Assembly: GCA_039808285.1 (NCBI GenBank)
Contig: JBDHSQ010000005.1
Location: 4,510 to 68,509 of the forward strand
DNA length: 64,000 nt
Source of the DNA: Albidovulum sp039808285
Lineage (GTDB): Bacteria > Pseudomonadota > Alphaproteobacteria > Rhodobacterales > Rhodobacteraceae
Direction: 5' to 3'
The translations under genes were made by a program, and so were the position numbers. The notes below the pieces were generated by a model. It made no database searches and had not been told where the DNA came from. It saw only the letters and a list, made by a program, of their open reading frames with translations. Each line of letters opens with the position of its first letter. The stretch's first letter is position 1. Below, one piece after another: positions 24,408 through 35,240 of this stretch.

Positions 24408-25190
24408 ATGCTGAAGAAAATCGCAATCACGGCCGCTTCCGTCCTCGCGCTGTCCGGTGCGGCCGGCGCCGCCGAAACCGCCCATATCGAGGACATCGCG
24501 TTCCCGTTCGAGGGGCCGTTCGGCGCCTATGACGAGCACCAGCTCCAGCGCGGCTTGCAGGTCTATACCGAGGTCTGCATGGCCTGCCACGGGCTCAGAT
24601 ACGTGCCGATCCGGACGCTTGCCGACGAAGGCGGACCGAACCTTCCGGAAGACCAGGTGCGGGCCTACGCCAAGCAGTTCACCATCACCGACAAGGACAC
24701 GGGCGAGGACCGCGAAGGCAAGGAGACCGACAACTTCCCCGCCAACACCGACGCCGGCGCGCCGGACCTTTCGCTGATGGCCAAGGCGCGCGCGGGCTTC
24801 CACGGCCCCTACGGGCTGGGCATCAACCAGTTCTTCCGCGGCATCGGCGGGCCCGAATACATCCACGCGATCCTGACCGGCTACACCGAGGAGACCAAGG
24901 ATGAAGCCGGGTCGACCTTCTACGAGAACCATGCCTTCTCGACCGGCTGGATCGCCATGCCGCCGCCGCTGTCGGACGACCTCGTCACCTACCAGGACGG
25001 CACGCCGGCCACGGTCGACCAGATGGCGAAGGATGTCAGCGCGTTCCTGATGTGGGCGGCGGAACCAAAGATGATGGATCGCAAGCGCGCGGGCTTCGTC
25101 GCGGTGCTGTTCCTCGGCCTTTTCACCGTGCTGCTCTACCTCACCAACAAGCGGCTCTGGGCGCCCTACAAGGGCAAGAAGACCGTCTGA
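24408..25190 (+). CDS. petC: Cytochrome c1
   Basis: A 260-residue exported c-type cytochrome. The signal peptide MLKKIAITAASVLALSGAAGA is followed by the haem attachment CMACH and by IAMPPPLSD with the axial methionine. A C-terminal membrane anchor (GFVAVLFLGLFTVLLYLTN) ends in basic residues. It hands electrons from the Rieske protein to soluble or membrane cytochrome c. It is the last gene of the petABC operon. Confidence 0.97.
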   Translation: MLKKIAITAASVLALSGAAGAAETAHIEDIAFPFEGPFGAYDEHQLQRGLQVYTEVCMACHGLRYVPIRTLADEGGPNLPEDQVRAYAKQFTITDKDTGEDREGKETDNFPANTDAGAPDLSLMAKARAGFHGPYGLGINQFFRGIGGPEYIHAILTGYTEETKDEAGSTFYENHAFSTGWIAMPPPLSDDLVTYQDGTPATVDQMAKDVSAFLMWAAEPKMMDRKRAGFVAVLFLGLFTVLLYLTNKRLWAPYKGKKTV

Positions 25191-25218
25191 GACGGCGGCT
25201 CCGGCCCCGGAAATGCAG

Positions 25219-25243
25219 AACGCGCCCGAAGGGGCGCGTTTTC
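25219..25243 (+). terminator. Rho-independent terminator of petABC
   Basis: A perfect 9-base stem (AACGCGCCC with GGGCGCGTT) encloses a GAAG tetraloop and is followed by TTTTC. It sits 28 bases past the petC stop codon. Confidence 0.88.
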
Positions 25244-25314
25244 ATTTGCGGCCTCTGCAAGTTTCGCCCTGCCCCCTCCCGGCCCTTCGCTTGCGCTTCG
25301 GGCGTTCGGGACTT

Positions 25315-25337
25315 CCATCGCTCCACCGGAGCGATGG
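25315..25337. repeat. Perfect 10-base inverted repeat between petC and dnaJ
   Basis: CCATCGCTCC and GGAGCGATGG are perfectly complementary around a 3-base loop, in the tail-to-tail space between petC and dnaJ. It has no T-run on either side. It is probably one of the dispersed intergenic palindromes of this group and may protect the 3-prime end of the dnaKJ message. Confidence 0.6.
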
Positions 25338-25363
25338 ATCGGGCCTGCCGGCCCGACCGTCCC

Positions 25364-26524
25364 TCACCCCTTCATGCCGTCCCAGAAGCTGCGAACCTTG
25401 GAGAAGAACGTGGAGCCTTCAGGGTTGTTGTCCTCCGAAAGCCGCTCGAACTCCTTCAGCAGTTCGCGCTGGCGCCCGGTAAGGTTGACCGGCGTCTCGA
25501 CCGCGACCTCGATCAGCATGTCGCCGATGCCGCCTCCGCGCAGCGCGGGCATCCCCTTGCCCCTCAGGCGCATCTGCTTGCCGGTCTGGGTGCCCGCAGG
25601 CACCTTCACCCGGCTGCGGCCGCCGTCGATCGTCGGAACCTCCACCTCGCCGCCGATCGCCGCCGTCGTCATCGCCACCGGCACGCGGCAGTAGAGATTC
25701 ACGCCATCGCGCTGGAAGAGCGCGTGCTCGCGCACCTCGATGAAGATGTAGAGATCGCCCGAAGGCCCGCCCCTGAGCCCCGCCTCGCCCTCTCCGGCAA
25801 GACGGATGCGGGTGCCCGTTTCCACCCCCGCCGGAATGTTGACGGAAAGCTGCCGCTCCTTCTCCACCCGCCCGGCGCCGTGGCAGGTCTTGCAGGGGTT
25901 CTTGATCGTCTGGCCGGCGCCGCCGCAGGTCGGGCAGGTGCGCTCCACCGTGAAGAAGCCCTGGCTGGCGCGGACCTTGCCCATACCCGAGCAGGTGGGG
26001 CAGGTCTGCGGCTCCGCGCCGCCTTCCGCGCCGGTGCCGCTGCACGACGCGCAGGCGACCGAGGTCGGCACGCTGATCGACTTCTGGACGCCTTTGTAGG
26101 CTTCCTCGAGCGTGACGCGGAGGTTGTAGCGCAGGTCGGAGCCGCGCTGCGCCCGCGACCGGCCGCCGCCTGCGCCGCCGCGGCCGCCCATGAAGTCGCC
26201 GAAAAGATCCTCGAACACGTCGGAAAACGCGCTGGCGAAATCGCCCTGCGTCTGACCGCGCGCACCTGCCCACGGCCCCCCGCCGCCGCCCATCCCGCCT
26301 TCGAAGGCCGCATGGCCGAACCGGTCGTAGGCCGCCTTCTTCTGGTCGTCCTTCAGGCAGTCATAGGCCTCGTTCACTTCCTTGAACCTGGCCTCGGACT
26401 CCGGATTGTCCTTGTTGCGGTCGGGATGAAGCTCCTTGGCCTTGGCACGGTAGGCCTTCTTGATCTCGTCGGCCGATGCCCCGCGGGCGACGCCCAGAAC
26501 CTCGTAATAGTCGCGTTTCGCCAT
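25364..26524 (-). CDS. dnaJ: Chaperone DnaJ
   Basis: A 386-residue type I J-protein. The J domain (1-70) has HPD in KELHPDRNKDN. A Gly-rich linker follows, then four zinc-binding repeats (CASCSGTG, CPTCSGMG, CPTCGGAG, CKTCHGAG) and the C-terminal substrate-binding domains. It delivers unfolded clients to DnaK and stimulates its ATPase. It lies 72 bases downstream of dnaK and is probably cotranscribed. Confidence 0.97.
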   Translation of the reverse strand: MAKRDYYEVLGVARGASADEIKKAYRAKAKELHPDRNKDNPESEARFKEVNEAYDCLKDDQKKAAYDRFGHAAFEGGMGGGGGPWAGARGQTQGDFASAFSDVFEDLFGDFMGGRGGAGGGRSRAQRGSDLRYNLRVTLEEAYKGVQKSISVPTSVACASCSGTGAEGGAEPQTCPTCSGMGKVRASQGFFTVERTCPTCGGAGQTIKNPCKTCHGAGRVEKERQLSVNIPAGVETGTRIRLAGEGEAGLRGGPSGDLYIFIEVREHALFQRDGVNLYCRVPVAMTTAAIGGEVEVPTIDGGRSRVKVPAGTQTGKQMRLRGKGMPALRGGGIGDMLIEVAVETPVNLTGRQRELLKEFERLSEDNNPEGSTFFSKVRSFWDGMKG

Positions 26525-26548
26525 CTGCTACCCCTGGGGGGAACGCGC

Positions 26549-26580
26549 AGGCCGGCCCGACCCCGGGGTCAGGCCGGCCT
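26549..26580. repeat. Strong hairpin between dnaK and dnaJ
   Basis: Nine-base outer arms (26549-26557 and 26572-26580) enclose the inner palindrome GACCCCGGGGTC. The T-run follows on the plus strand, the wrong side for dnaKJ. It is therefore unlikely to be a normal terminator and more likely an RNA-processing or stability element that sets the DnaK/DnaJ ratio. Confidence 0.6.
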
Positions 26581-26596
26581 TTTGGTTCCGGTCGCC

Positions 26597-28513
<1,917 letters not shown>

Positions 28514-28616
28514 ATGTGTAACCTTTCCTTCGGCGATATGCTGGGGTCAGGTCCGAATGCGGCCCCTGGCCCCGATCCCTTGACGACGGCCGGGTCGCCC
28601 GGCCGGTTCGACGGGT

Positions 28617-28645
28617 ATATAAGGAGGGGCCCGGGGCGCTGCAAG
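28617..28645 (-). promoter_or_regulatory. Sigma-32 (RpoH)-type heat-shock promoter of dnaKJ
   Basis: Read on the minus strand, CTTG (28645-28642) is followed after 18 bases by CTTATAT (28623-28617). This matches the alphaproteobacterial RpoH pattern CTTG-N17/18-CYTATNT. The predicted start lies about 95 bases before the dnaK ATG. Confidence 0.8.
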
Positions 28646-28677
28646 CGTCCCGGCCCGGCAAACGACAGGGCAAAACC

Positions 28678-29334
28678 GTGGAAAACCGCGAGGATTGCAG
28701 CCAACCCGTCCCGGCACCGGCGCCGGTGCCGGCACCCGCCGCGACGATTTCCGGCGCGGCATTCCATCCGGGCTGGCTCGACATGGCCGGGCAGGCCGCG
28801 CTCGTCGAGGATCTTCGCGCCGTGATCGCGGCGGCACCGCTCTTTTCGCCCCTGACGCCCTGGGGAAAGCCGATGTCGGTCAGGATGACCTCGGCGGGAA
28901 GATACGGCTGGTATTCCGACCGCCGCGGCTACCGCTACGCCGATTGCCACCCCTCCGGCACGCCCTGGCCGCCGATCCCGGAGCGGATTCTGGCAATCTG
29001 GCGAAGCCTCGTCAGCGCCGGGCGGATGCCGGACTGCTGCCTTGTGAACTTCTATGGCGAAGGCGCGAGGATGGGGCTTCATCAGGACCGCGACGAGGCC
29101 GACTTCCGCTGGCCGGTGCTTTCCGTCAGCCTCGGCGACGACGCGCGGTTCCGAATCGGCGGCACCGAGCGCGGCGGCAGGACCGAAAGCCTCTGGTTGC
29201 GGTCAGGCGACGTGCTGATCCTCGGGGGCGCGGCGCGGCTTGCCTTTCACGGCATCGACCGGGTGGCGCCCGGCACCTCTACGCTCCTGCCCGGGGGCGG
29301 CAGGATCAACCTGACGTTGCGGGTGGTGGACTAG
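28678..29334 (+). CDS. alkB: AlkB-type 2-oxoglutarate/Fe(II) DNA repair dioxygenase
   Basis: A 218-residue AlkB-family protein. It would remove 1-methyladenine and 3-methylcytosine lesions oxidatively, releasing formaldehyde. The iron ligands are His135 and Asp137 in LHQDRDE and His191 in FHGIDR. The 2-oxoglutarate arginines are Arg209 and Arg215 in GRINLTLRVVD. The nucleotide-recognition lid includes RYGWYSDRRGYRY. The GTG start at 28678 leaves a Pro/Ala-rich N-terminus (PVPAPAPVPAP), which may be disordered. Its stop overlaps that of the convergent permease within one CTAG palindrome. Confidence 0.92.
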   Translation: MENREDCSQPVPAPAPVPAPAATISGAAFHPGWLDMAGQAALVEDLRAVIAAAPLFSPLTPWGKPMSVRMTSAGRYGWYSDRRGYRYADCHPSGTPWPPIPERILAIWRSLVSAGRMPDCCLVNFYGEGARMGLHQDRDEADFRWPVLSVSLGDDARFRIGGTERGGRTESLWLRSGDVLILGGAARLAFHGIDRVAPGTSTLLPGGGRINLTLRVVD

Positions 29335-30152
29335 CGGCCGGCATACCAGCTCAGCGACGCGTTCCTGCGCGCGTGGAACTCGCCGATGAGCCCGATCGCG
29401 AGAAGGACGAGCGTGACATAGACGGGGTAGGCGATCGACGAGTTGTGCGGGTTGTAGTTGATGAACGCAAAGCCGCGCGTCTGGTCGATGATATGGAAGA
29501 GCGGGTTCCAGTCGAAGACCTTGAGCATCGTGAAGCTGAGCGTGTTGGCGACGAACATCTTGCCGGACGCGATCATGTTGGCGCGGCTGTAGATCGTCTG
29601 CGCGATGCCGCCGAGCGATGGCCACCAGGGCTTGACGGCCAGCACCACCATCCCGGTCGCCACCCCGTTCGCCCAGGCCAGGATCACCATGCCCATCGCA
29701 CCGACCGGATCGTCGATGGTGACCGGCGCGATGGCGACATGATAGCCGCCGAGAACCACGATGATCGACAGAATCTGAAGGTAGAGCGCGGCCAGCGCCG
29801 AAGAGGCGATCGCGATCGCCGTGTTCATCGGCGCATGAAGCATCATCGCCGATGCCGGCCCTTCGGCACCGACGACGGCGGCCATCGACCGCGTGTTCAC
29901 CATGAACAGGAAGATGCCCGACATCAGGTAGACGATGAAATCGCCCCGGATCGCCGCCCCGCGCATTCCCAGCACGTTCATCATCACGAAGAAGACGCCG
30001 AGGAAGATGATCGTCTGGAGCACGTTGCTCAGAAGCCCGATCAGGGCGTGGCGGTGGTTCCGGCGGATCGAGCGCACGGTCGAATGATAGATGAGATCCA
30101 GGATCACATAGGCCGAATGAAGCCCGGATTTCCGTGTCTCGACCCTGAACAT
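29331..30152 (-). CDS. ABC-2 permease, polysaccharide-export (KpsM-like) type
   Basis: A 273-residue inner-membrane protein with about six hydrophobic segments, including LIGLLSNVLQTIIFLGVFFVMMN. The C-terminal LFHIIDQTRGFAFINYNPH region is typical of ABC-2 permeases that export capsular or O-antigen polysaccharides. The partner ATPase is not adjacent, so it must be encoded elsewhere. The start at MFRVETRK is preferred, since readings from further upstream run over the divergent cysQ region. The nearby kdsB-like gene fits a capsule-type role. Confidence 0.82.
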   Translation of the reverse strand: MFRVETRKSGLHSAYVILDLIYHSTVRSIRRNHRHALIGLLSNVLQTIIFLGVFFVMMNVLGMRGAAIRGDFIVYLMSGIFLFMVNTRSMAAVVGAEGPASAMMLHAPMNTAIAIASSALAALYLQILSIIVVLGGYHVAIAPVTIDDPVGAMGMVILAWANGVATGMVVLAVKPWWPSLGGIAQTIYSRANMIASGKMFVANTLSFTMLKVFDWNPLFHIIDQTRGFAFINYNPHNSSIAYPVYVTLVLLAIGLIGEFHARRNASLSWYAGR

Positions 30153-30305
30153 GGCTGCCGCCGCCTGCCGATCCCGCCCTCGCCGCGCGATTTTTCGCCG
30201 GCAAACCTTGCCGTTCGCTTGACGCGCGATCATAAGGTGAAGCGCCCCGCCGATCAACGCCGGCGACATCCCTGCCCCGGCGTCAGACCGTTCAGGAGAT
30301 TGCCC

Positions 30306-31100
30306 GTGGATTTCGACCATCTGACCCATGCCATGCGGCGCCTCGCGCTCGACGCCGGCGACAGGATCATGCAGGTCTACAATGCGCCGGACTTCCAGGT
30401 GCGCGCCAAGTCGGACGCGAGCCCGGTGACCGAGGCCGACGAGGCTGCCGATGCGCTGATCTCCGAAGGGCTCGCCGAGGCCTTCCCGCAGGTCCCGCTC
30501 GTGACCGAGGAACAGGCGGCCAGCCACGCGCAGGCGGTCTCCACCTTCCTCATCGTCGATCCGCTCGACGGCACCAAGGAATTCGTCCAGCGGCGCGGCG
30601 ATTTCACGGTGAACATCGCCTATGTCGAGAACGGCGTGCCGCTCCGGGGCGTGGTCTACGCGCCGGCGAAGGGGCGGCTTTTCTACACGCTCGCCGACGG
30701 CCGGTCGGTTGAGGAAGACGGCCCCTTCGACAGGGACGCGCCGGGCGTGCAGCGGCCGATCACCGTCTCGGTCCCCGACAACCGCGCGCTGATGGTCGTT
30801 GCCTCCAAGTCGCACCGCGACCAGGCGACCGACGACTACATCGCCCGCTATGCCGTGCGCGACATGACCAGCGCCGGGTCCAGTCTCAAGTTTTGCCTGG
30901 TGGCGACCGGCGAGGCAGACCTTTACCCCCGTCTCGGCCGGACGATGGAATGGGACACTGCTGCGGGCGACGCCGTGCTTCGCGGCGCGGGGGGCGAGGT
31001 GGTGCGCTTCGACGACCATACGCCCCTGACCTATGGCAAGGCCGGCTTCGAAAATCCCTTCTTCGTCGCCCATGCCCCCGGCGTCCTGCTGGTGAGATAG
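30306..31100 (+). CDS. cysQ: 3'(2'),5'-bisphosphate nucleotidase
   Basis: A 264-residue member of the lithium-sensitive phosphatase family that hydrolyses 3-prime-phosphoadenosine 5-prime-phosphate to AMP. Metal-binding motifs are VTEEQAASH, DPLDGTKEF and WDTAAGDAVL. The start is GTG at 30306 with AGGAG seven bases upstream. It recycles the by-product of sulfotransferases and sulfate assimilation, which is notable because two sulfotransferase-like genes lie within 16 kb. Confidence 0.93.
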   Translation: MDFDHLTHAMRRLALDAGDRIMQVYNAPDFQVRAKSDASPVTEADEAADALISEGLAEAFPQVPLVTEEQAASHAQAVSTFLIVDPLDGTKEFVQRRGDFTVNIAYVENGVPLRGVVYAPAKGRLFYTLADGRSVEEDGPFDRDAPGVQRPITVSVPDNRALMVVASKSHRDQATDDYIARYAVRDMTSAGSSLKFCLVATGEADLYPRLGRTMEWDTAAGDAVLRGAGGEVVRFDDHTPLTYGKAGFENPFFVAHAPGVLLVR

Positions 31101-31900
31101 TGTCCGTTCTCATCGTCATCCCGGCCCGCTTTGCCTCCACCCGCTACCCCGGCAAGCCGCTTGTCGCCCTGCGGGGCGCGGACGGGCAGGCGCGCACGCT
31201 GATCCGGCGAAGCTGGGAGGCGGCGATGCAGGTGCGGGGCGCCGCCCGGGTGGTGGTGGCAACCGACGACGAACGCATCCGCACCGAGGCCGAAGGCTTC
31301 GGCGCCGAGGTGGTGATGACTTCCCCGGCCTGCCGAAACGGCACCGAGCGGTGCGCCGAGGCACAGGCGACACTGGGGGGCGGGCATGACATCGTCGTCA
31401 ACCTTCAGGGCGACGCGCCGCTCACGCCGCACTGGTTCGTGGAGGATCTGGTCGCCGGGCTCCGCGCCGATCCCGGCGCCGACATAGCGACCCCGGTTCT
31501 GCGCTGCGACGGCCGCGCGCTGAACGGCTTTCTCGCCGACCGCCGCGCCGGCCGCGTCGGCGGCACGACCGCCGTCTTCGGCGAGGGCCGCCGGGCGCTC
31601 TACTTCTCGAAGGAAGTCATCCCCTACACGGGCCGGGCCTATGACGACGGCGAGGCCACGCCGGTCTTCCATCATGTCGGCGTCTATGCCTTCCGCCCCG
31701 CGGCGCTTGCCGCCTATCCGGGCTGGACGGTCGGCCCGCTTGAGACGCTCGAGGGACTCGAGCAGCTTCGCTTTCTCGAACAGGGCCGGCCGGTCCTCTG
31801 CGTCGAGGTCGAGGCGCGAGGACGCCAGTTCTGGGAGCTCAACAACCCCGAGGACGTGCCGCGAATCGAGGCGATGCTGGCCGCGATGGGCATGGCCTGA
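31100..31900 (+). CDS. kdsB: 3-deoxy-manno-octulosonate cytidylyltransferase-like protein
   Basis: A 266-residue nucleotidyltransferase of the KdsB/KpsU type, which activates Kdo as CMP-Kdo for LPS or capsule. The N-terminal VIPARFASTRYPGKPLVAL is the CTP-binding signature. VVVATDDERI, CRNGTERCAEA and VVNLQGDAPL follow the family order. The GTG start shares one base with the cysQ stop. The second segment (ALRGADGQARTLIRRSW) differs from standard KdsB, so a second specialised paralog is possible. Confidence 0.85.
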   Translation: MSVLIVIPARFASTRYPGKPLVALRGADGQARTLIRRSWEAAMQVRGAARVVVATDDERIRTEAEGFGAEVVMTSPACRNGTERCAEAQATLGGGHDIVVNLQGDAPLTPHWFVEDLVAGLRADPGADIATPVLRCDGRALNGFLADRRAGRVGGTTAVFGEGRRALYFSKEVIPYTGRAYDDGEATPVFHHVGVYAFRPAALAAYPGWTVGPLETLEGLEQLRFLEQGRPVLCVEVEARGRQFWELNNPEDVPRIEAMLAAMGMA

Positions 31901-32175
31901 GGGCCCGGGATGCGGACGCCATCCCGCGACGGGACGGGGCACGGCGGGGGTGCCGCGGCGGATTCACCGCCGATCCGGTCCGATTGTCGGTAAACCAGAC
32001 TACAATCCGGCGCATCTTTGGCATACCGTTGCCGAAGCGTTTCAATTTTAGGCAGATTTCCCCCTAACAAACCATCAAAACGTCTTATCTTTGTGTTACG
32101 GGGGGCCCGCCGACTAGGATGCGGCGCAAGTCGGGGCTATACGGTCGCACGACGACCGAAACGGATGGTGAAGTG
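31901..32175 (+). other. 275-base intergenic region before galU
   Basis: No gene is seen. The stretch about 32030-32100 is clearly AT-richer than its surroundings and contains CTTATCTTTG, so it probably carries the galU promoter. No exact -35/-10 pair can be named with confidence. Confidence 0.5.
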
Positions 32176-33069
32176 ATGAAGCGTAAGGTGACGAAGGCCA
32201 TTTTCCCGGTTGCCGGGCTCGGCACACGCTTTCTGCCCGCGACGAAATCAGTCCCCAAGGAGATCATGACGCTCGTCGACCGGCCTTTGATCCAATACGC
32301 CATCGACGAGGCGCGCGCCGCCGGCATCAAGGAATTCATCTTCGTGACCTCGCGCGGCAAGTCCGCGCTCGAGGACTATTTCGACGCCGCTCCGGTGATC
32401 GAGGCGGAACTGCGCCGCAAGGGCAAGAAGGATCTGCTCGAACTTCTCAAGATGACCAACATGGACTCGGGCGCGATCGCCTATATCCGCCAGCAGAAGG
32501 CGCTTGGCCTCGGCCACGCCGTCTGGTGCGCGCGCCGTCTGATCGCCGACGAGCCCTTCGCGGTGATCCTGCCCGACGACGTCATCGCAGCCGAAAAGCC
32601 GTGCCTGCAACAGATGGCCGAAGCCTATGCCGAGACCGGCGGCAACATCGTCGCGGCGATGGAAGTCCCCGCCAGCAAGGCTTCGTCCTACGGCGTGCTC
32701 GACATCCGCGAGGACATGGGCTCGCTCGTCTCGGTCAAGGGCATGGTCGAGAAGCCGAAGGCGCACGAGGCGCCGTCGAATCTCGCCGTGATCGGGCGCT
32801 ACATCCTGACCCCGAAGATCATGGAGAATCTCAACGCCCGGAAATCCGGCGCCGGAGGTGAAATCCAGTTGACCGACGCCATCGCGGCCGAGATCAGGGC
32901 ATCGAACAACGTCTACGGCTTCCGCTTCCGTGGCCAGCGCTTCGACTGCGGATCGAAGGCCGGCTTCCTGCAAGCCACCGTTGCCTTCGGCCTGGCCCGC
33001 GATGACCTTCGCGATGAATTCGCGGCCTTCCTCCAGGAAATGGTCGGGCTTCGGAAGGCCGCCGAATAA
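32176..33069 (+). CDS. galU: UTP-glucose-1-phosphate uridylyltransferase
   Basis: A 297-residue nucleotidyltransferase that makes UDP-glucose from UTP and glucose 1-phosphate. The signature is FPVAGLGTRFLPATKSVPKEM-like (here PKEIM). VILPDDVI and VEKPKAHEAPSNLAVIGRY follow, and the length is standard. The ATG at 32176 begins MKRKVTKAIFPVAG, the conserved N-terminus, with a GGTGAAGTG purine-rich site before it. It starts a run of sugar and polysaccharide genes. Confidence 0.96.
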   Translation: MKRKVTKAIFPVAGLGTRFLPATKSVPKEIMTLVDRPLIQYAIDEARAAGIKEFIFVTSRGKSALEDYFDAAPVIEAELRRKGKKDLLELLKMTNMDSGAIAYIRQQKALGLGHAVWCARRLIADEPFAVILPDDVIAAEKPCLQQMAEAYAETGGNIVAAMEVPASKASSYGVLDIREDMGSLVSVKGMVEKPKAHEAPSNLAVIGRYILTPKIMENLNARKSGAGGEIQLTDAIAAEIRASNNVYGFRFRGQRFDCGSKAGFLQATVAFGLARDDLRDEFAAFLQEMVGLRKAAE

Positions 33070-33075
33070 GGCGCC

Positions 33076-34065
33076 ATGACCGAAAGGCATGTCCTCGTCA
33101 CCGGCGGTGCGGGCTATATCGGCTCTCATGCGTGCAAGGCTCTCAGGGCGGCGGGCTATGTGCCCGTGACCTTTGACAACCTCGCCACCGGCTGGCGCGA
33201 CTCGGTGAAGTTCGGGCCCTTCGAGGAAGGCGACCTGGCCGACCGCGCGCGGCTTGACGAGGTCTTCGCCCGCTGGCGCCCCGCTGCCGTGATGCATTTC
33301 GCCGCGATCAGCCTCGTGGGCGACGCGATGCGCGATCCGGGCAGCTACTGGCGGGTGAACGTGCTCGGTGCCCTCAATCTGGTCGAGATCGCGCTGGCGG
33401 CCGGGTGCCGGGATTTCGTCTTTTCCTCCACCTGCGCCACCTATGGCGATCAGGACGGCGTGATGCTCGACGAGGACACGCCGCAGGCGCCGCTCAATGC
33501 CTACGGCAAGTCGAAGATGGCGATCGAGCAGATGCTCGGCGATTTCGGCGCGAGCCACGGGCTGAATTCGGTGATCTTCCGCTACTTCAACGTCGCCGGC
33601 GCCGACCCCGACGGCGAGGTCGGAGAGTTCCACCGCCCCGAAACCCACCTGATCCCGCTGATGCTGGACGCGATCGACGGAAAGCGCCCCGCGCTGACCG
33701 TGTTCGGCACGGATTATCCTACCCGCGACGGCACCTGCGTGCGCGACTACGTTCACGTGATGGACCTGGTCGATGCGCACGTGGCCGGGCTGAAATGGCT
33801 GGAGGCGGGGCGGGGCTCCTGCGTCTTCTGCCTTGGCACCGGCCGGGGCTTCACGGTGCGCGAAGTGATCGAACAGTCGCGCGCCGTCACCAACCGCGAA
33901 GTGCCGGTGATCTGGGGAGAACGGCGCGCAGGCGACGCCGTCGCGCTGGTATCCGGCAGCGAACGCGCGCGGCGCGAGCTTGGCTGGCAGCCCCGGCGGT
34001 CCGACATGGCGACGATGATCGCCGACGCCTGGCGCTGGCACCAGTCGGGCGGCTATCGGCGCTGA
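33076..34065 (+). CDS. galE: UDP-glucose 4-epimerase
   Basis: A 329-residue extended short-chain dehydrogenase that interconverts UDP-glucose and UDP-galactose. The NAD loop is VTGGAGYIGSH. The catalytic residues lie in SSTCATYGD and YGKSKMAIEQ. RYFNVAGADPDGEVGE and YPTRDGTCVRDYVHV are typical GalE segments. It follows galU by six bases, so the pair supplies UDP-galactose for the downstream glycosyltransferases. Confidence 0.95.
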   Translation: MTERHVLVTGGAGYIGSHACKALRAAGYVPVTFDNLATGWRDSVKFGPFEEGDLADRARLDEVFARWRPAAVMHFAAISLVGDAMRDPGSYWRVNVLGALNLVEIALAAGCRDFVFSSTCATYGDQDGVMLDEDTPQAPLNAYGKSKMAIEQMLGDFGASHGLNSVIFRYFNVAGADPDGEVGEFHRPETHLIPLMLDAIDGKRPALTVFGTDYPTRDGTCVRDYVHVMDLVDAHVAGLKWLEAGRGSCVFCLGTGRGFTVREVIEQSRAVTNREVPVIWGERRAGDAVALVSGSERARRELGWQPRRSDMATMIADAWRWHQSGGYRR

Positions 34066-34229
34066 CCGGGCGGCCGGGTTCTGCAACTCGCCGGTTTACG
34101 GCTTGCCGCGCCCTCTGTATTCTTTCACAAAACATCCAAGGCAAGCGGTGCGACTGTCCCGGGCCACCGCATCTTGATGACGAGTGTGCAAACCTGGCCG
34201 CAGGCGTGGCCGACTTTTGAAGGAACCTG

Positions 34230-35240
34230 ATGCGCCTTTGGGACCGCTACCGGCTGAGACTGCGGCGCAAGCGGCTCCGGTATCGGGCCCTCCGCAAGCG
34301 GCGCGACCTGTCGGCGGTCGTCGACCGCACACGGGAATATGGCCGCGACGCCATCCTGCTCGTCGCGGTGCTGCGCAACGAACGCATCCGCCTGCCCTAC
34401 TTCCTGCGCTACTATCGCGACCTTGGCGTGACGCATTTCCTCATGGTCGACAACGCCTCGGACGACGGTTCACGCGACTATCTGGCCGCGCAGCGCGACG
34501 TGTCGCTCTGGACCACGGGCGCGAGTTACCGGGCATCGCGCTACGGGGCCGACTGGATCAACTGGCTTCTCATGCGCCACGGCCACGGGCACTGGATACT
34601 CGCCGTCGATGTCGACGAGTTCTTCATCTACCCCTTCTGTGACACGCGCCCCATCCGCGCCCTGACCGACTGGCTCGACGCCGGCGGGGCCCGCAGCTTT
34701 CCCGCAATGGTGCTCGACATGTATCCCGAGGGAGCGGTCGATGCCGAGCGCTACCGGGAGGGCGGCAACCCGTTCGACATCGCAAGCTATTTCGACGGCG
34801 GGAACTACATGATCTCGCGCAACGGCTTCTATGGCAACCTGTGGATCCAGGGCGGCCCCCGGGCTCGCACCATGTTCGCGGACAGGCCGCGCGAAGCACC
34901 GTCGCTGAACAAGATTCCGCTGGTGAAGTGGCATCGGACCTATTGCTTCGTCAGCTCAACCCACATGCTGCTGCCGCGCCGGCTCAACCTCGCCTATGAC
35001 GAGTGGGGGGGCGAGAAGGCGTCCGGCTGCCTTCTGCACGCGAAATTCCTCTCCACCTTCAAGGCCAAGGTCGCCGAGGAACTGGAACGGCGCCAGCATT
35101 TCGCCGAGAGCCGCGAATACATCGCCTACGCCGAGACGCTGAAGGACGGTGCCGGCATGTGGTGCAAGTGGTCGGAGAAATACATCAACTGGCGCCAGCT
35201 CGAAATCCTCGGGATCATGTCGAAGGGCGGGTGGGCATGA
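34230..35240 (+). CDS. Glycosyltransferase family 2-type protein (Glyco_tranf_2_4-like)
   Basis: A 336-residue cytoplasmic glycosyltransferase with a basic N-terminus (RYRLRLRRKRLRYRALRKRR), probably membrane-associated. The catalytic core begins ILLVAVLRNERIRLPYFLRYYRDLGV and MVDNASDDGSRDYL. DVDEFF is the metal-binding DxD, followed by the WHRTYCFVSSTHMLLP region of this group. AAGGA precedes the ATG. The next gene overlaps its stop by four bases. Donor and acceptor are unknown; UDP-galactose or UDP-glucose is plausible from the neighbours. Confidence 0.85.
   Translation: MRLWDRYRLRLRRKRLRYRALRKRRDLSAVVDRTREYGRDAILLVAVLRNERIRLPYFLRYYRDLGVTHFLMVDNASDDGSRDYLAAQRDVSLWTTGASYRASRYGADWINWLLMRHGHGHWILAVDVDEFFIYPFCDTRPIRALTDWLDAGGARSFPAMVLDMYPEGAVDAERYREGGNPFDIASYFDGGNYMISRNGFYGNLWIQGGPRARTMFADRPREAPSLNKIPLVKWHRTYCFVSSTHMLLPRRLNLAYDEWGGEKASGCLLHAKFLSTFKAKVAEELERRQHFAESREYIAYAETLKDGAGMWCKWSEKYINWRQLEILGIMSKGGWA

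Noticed and set aside
28706..28740. GCC/GGT-rich alternating repeat at the start of alkB as a structural repeat or regulatory element
   Set aside because: It is explained by the Pro-Ala-Pro-Val-rich N-terminal codons of the gene and has no regular unit.
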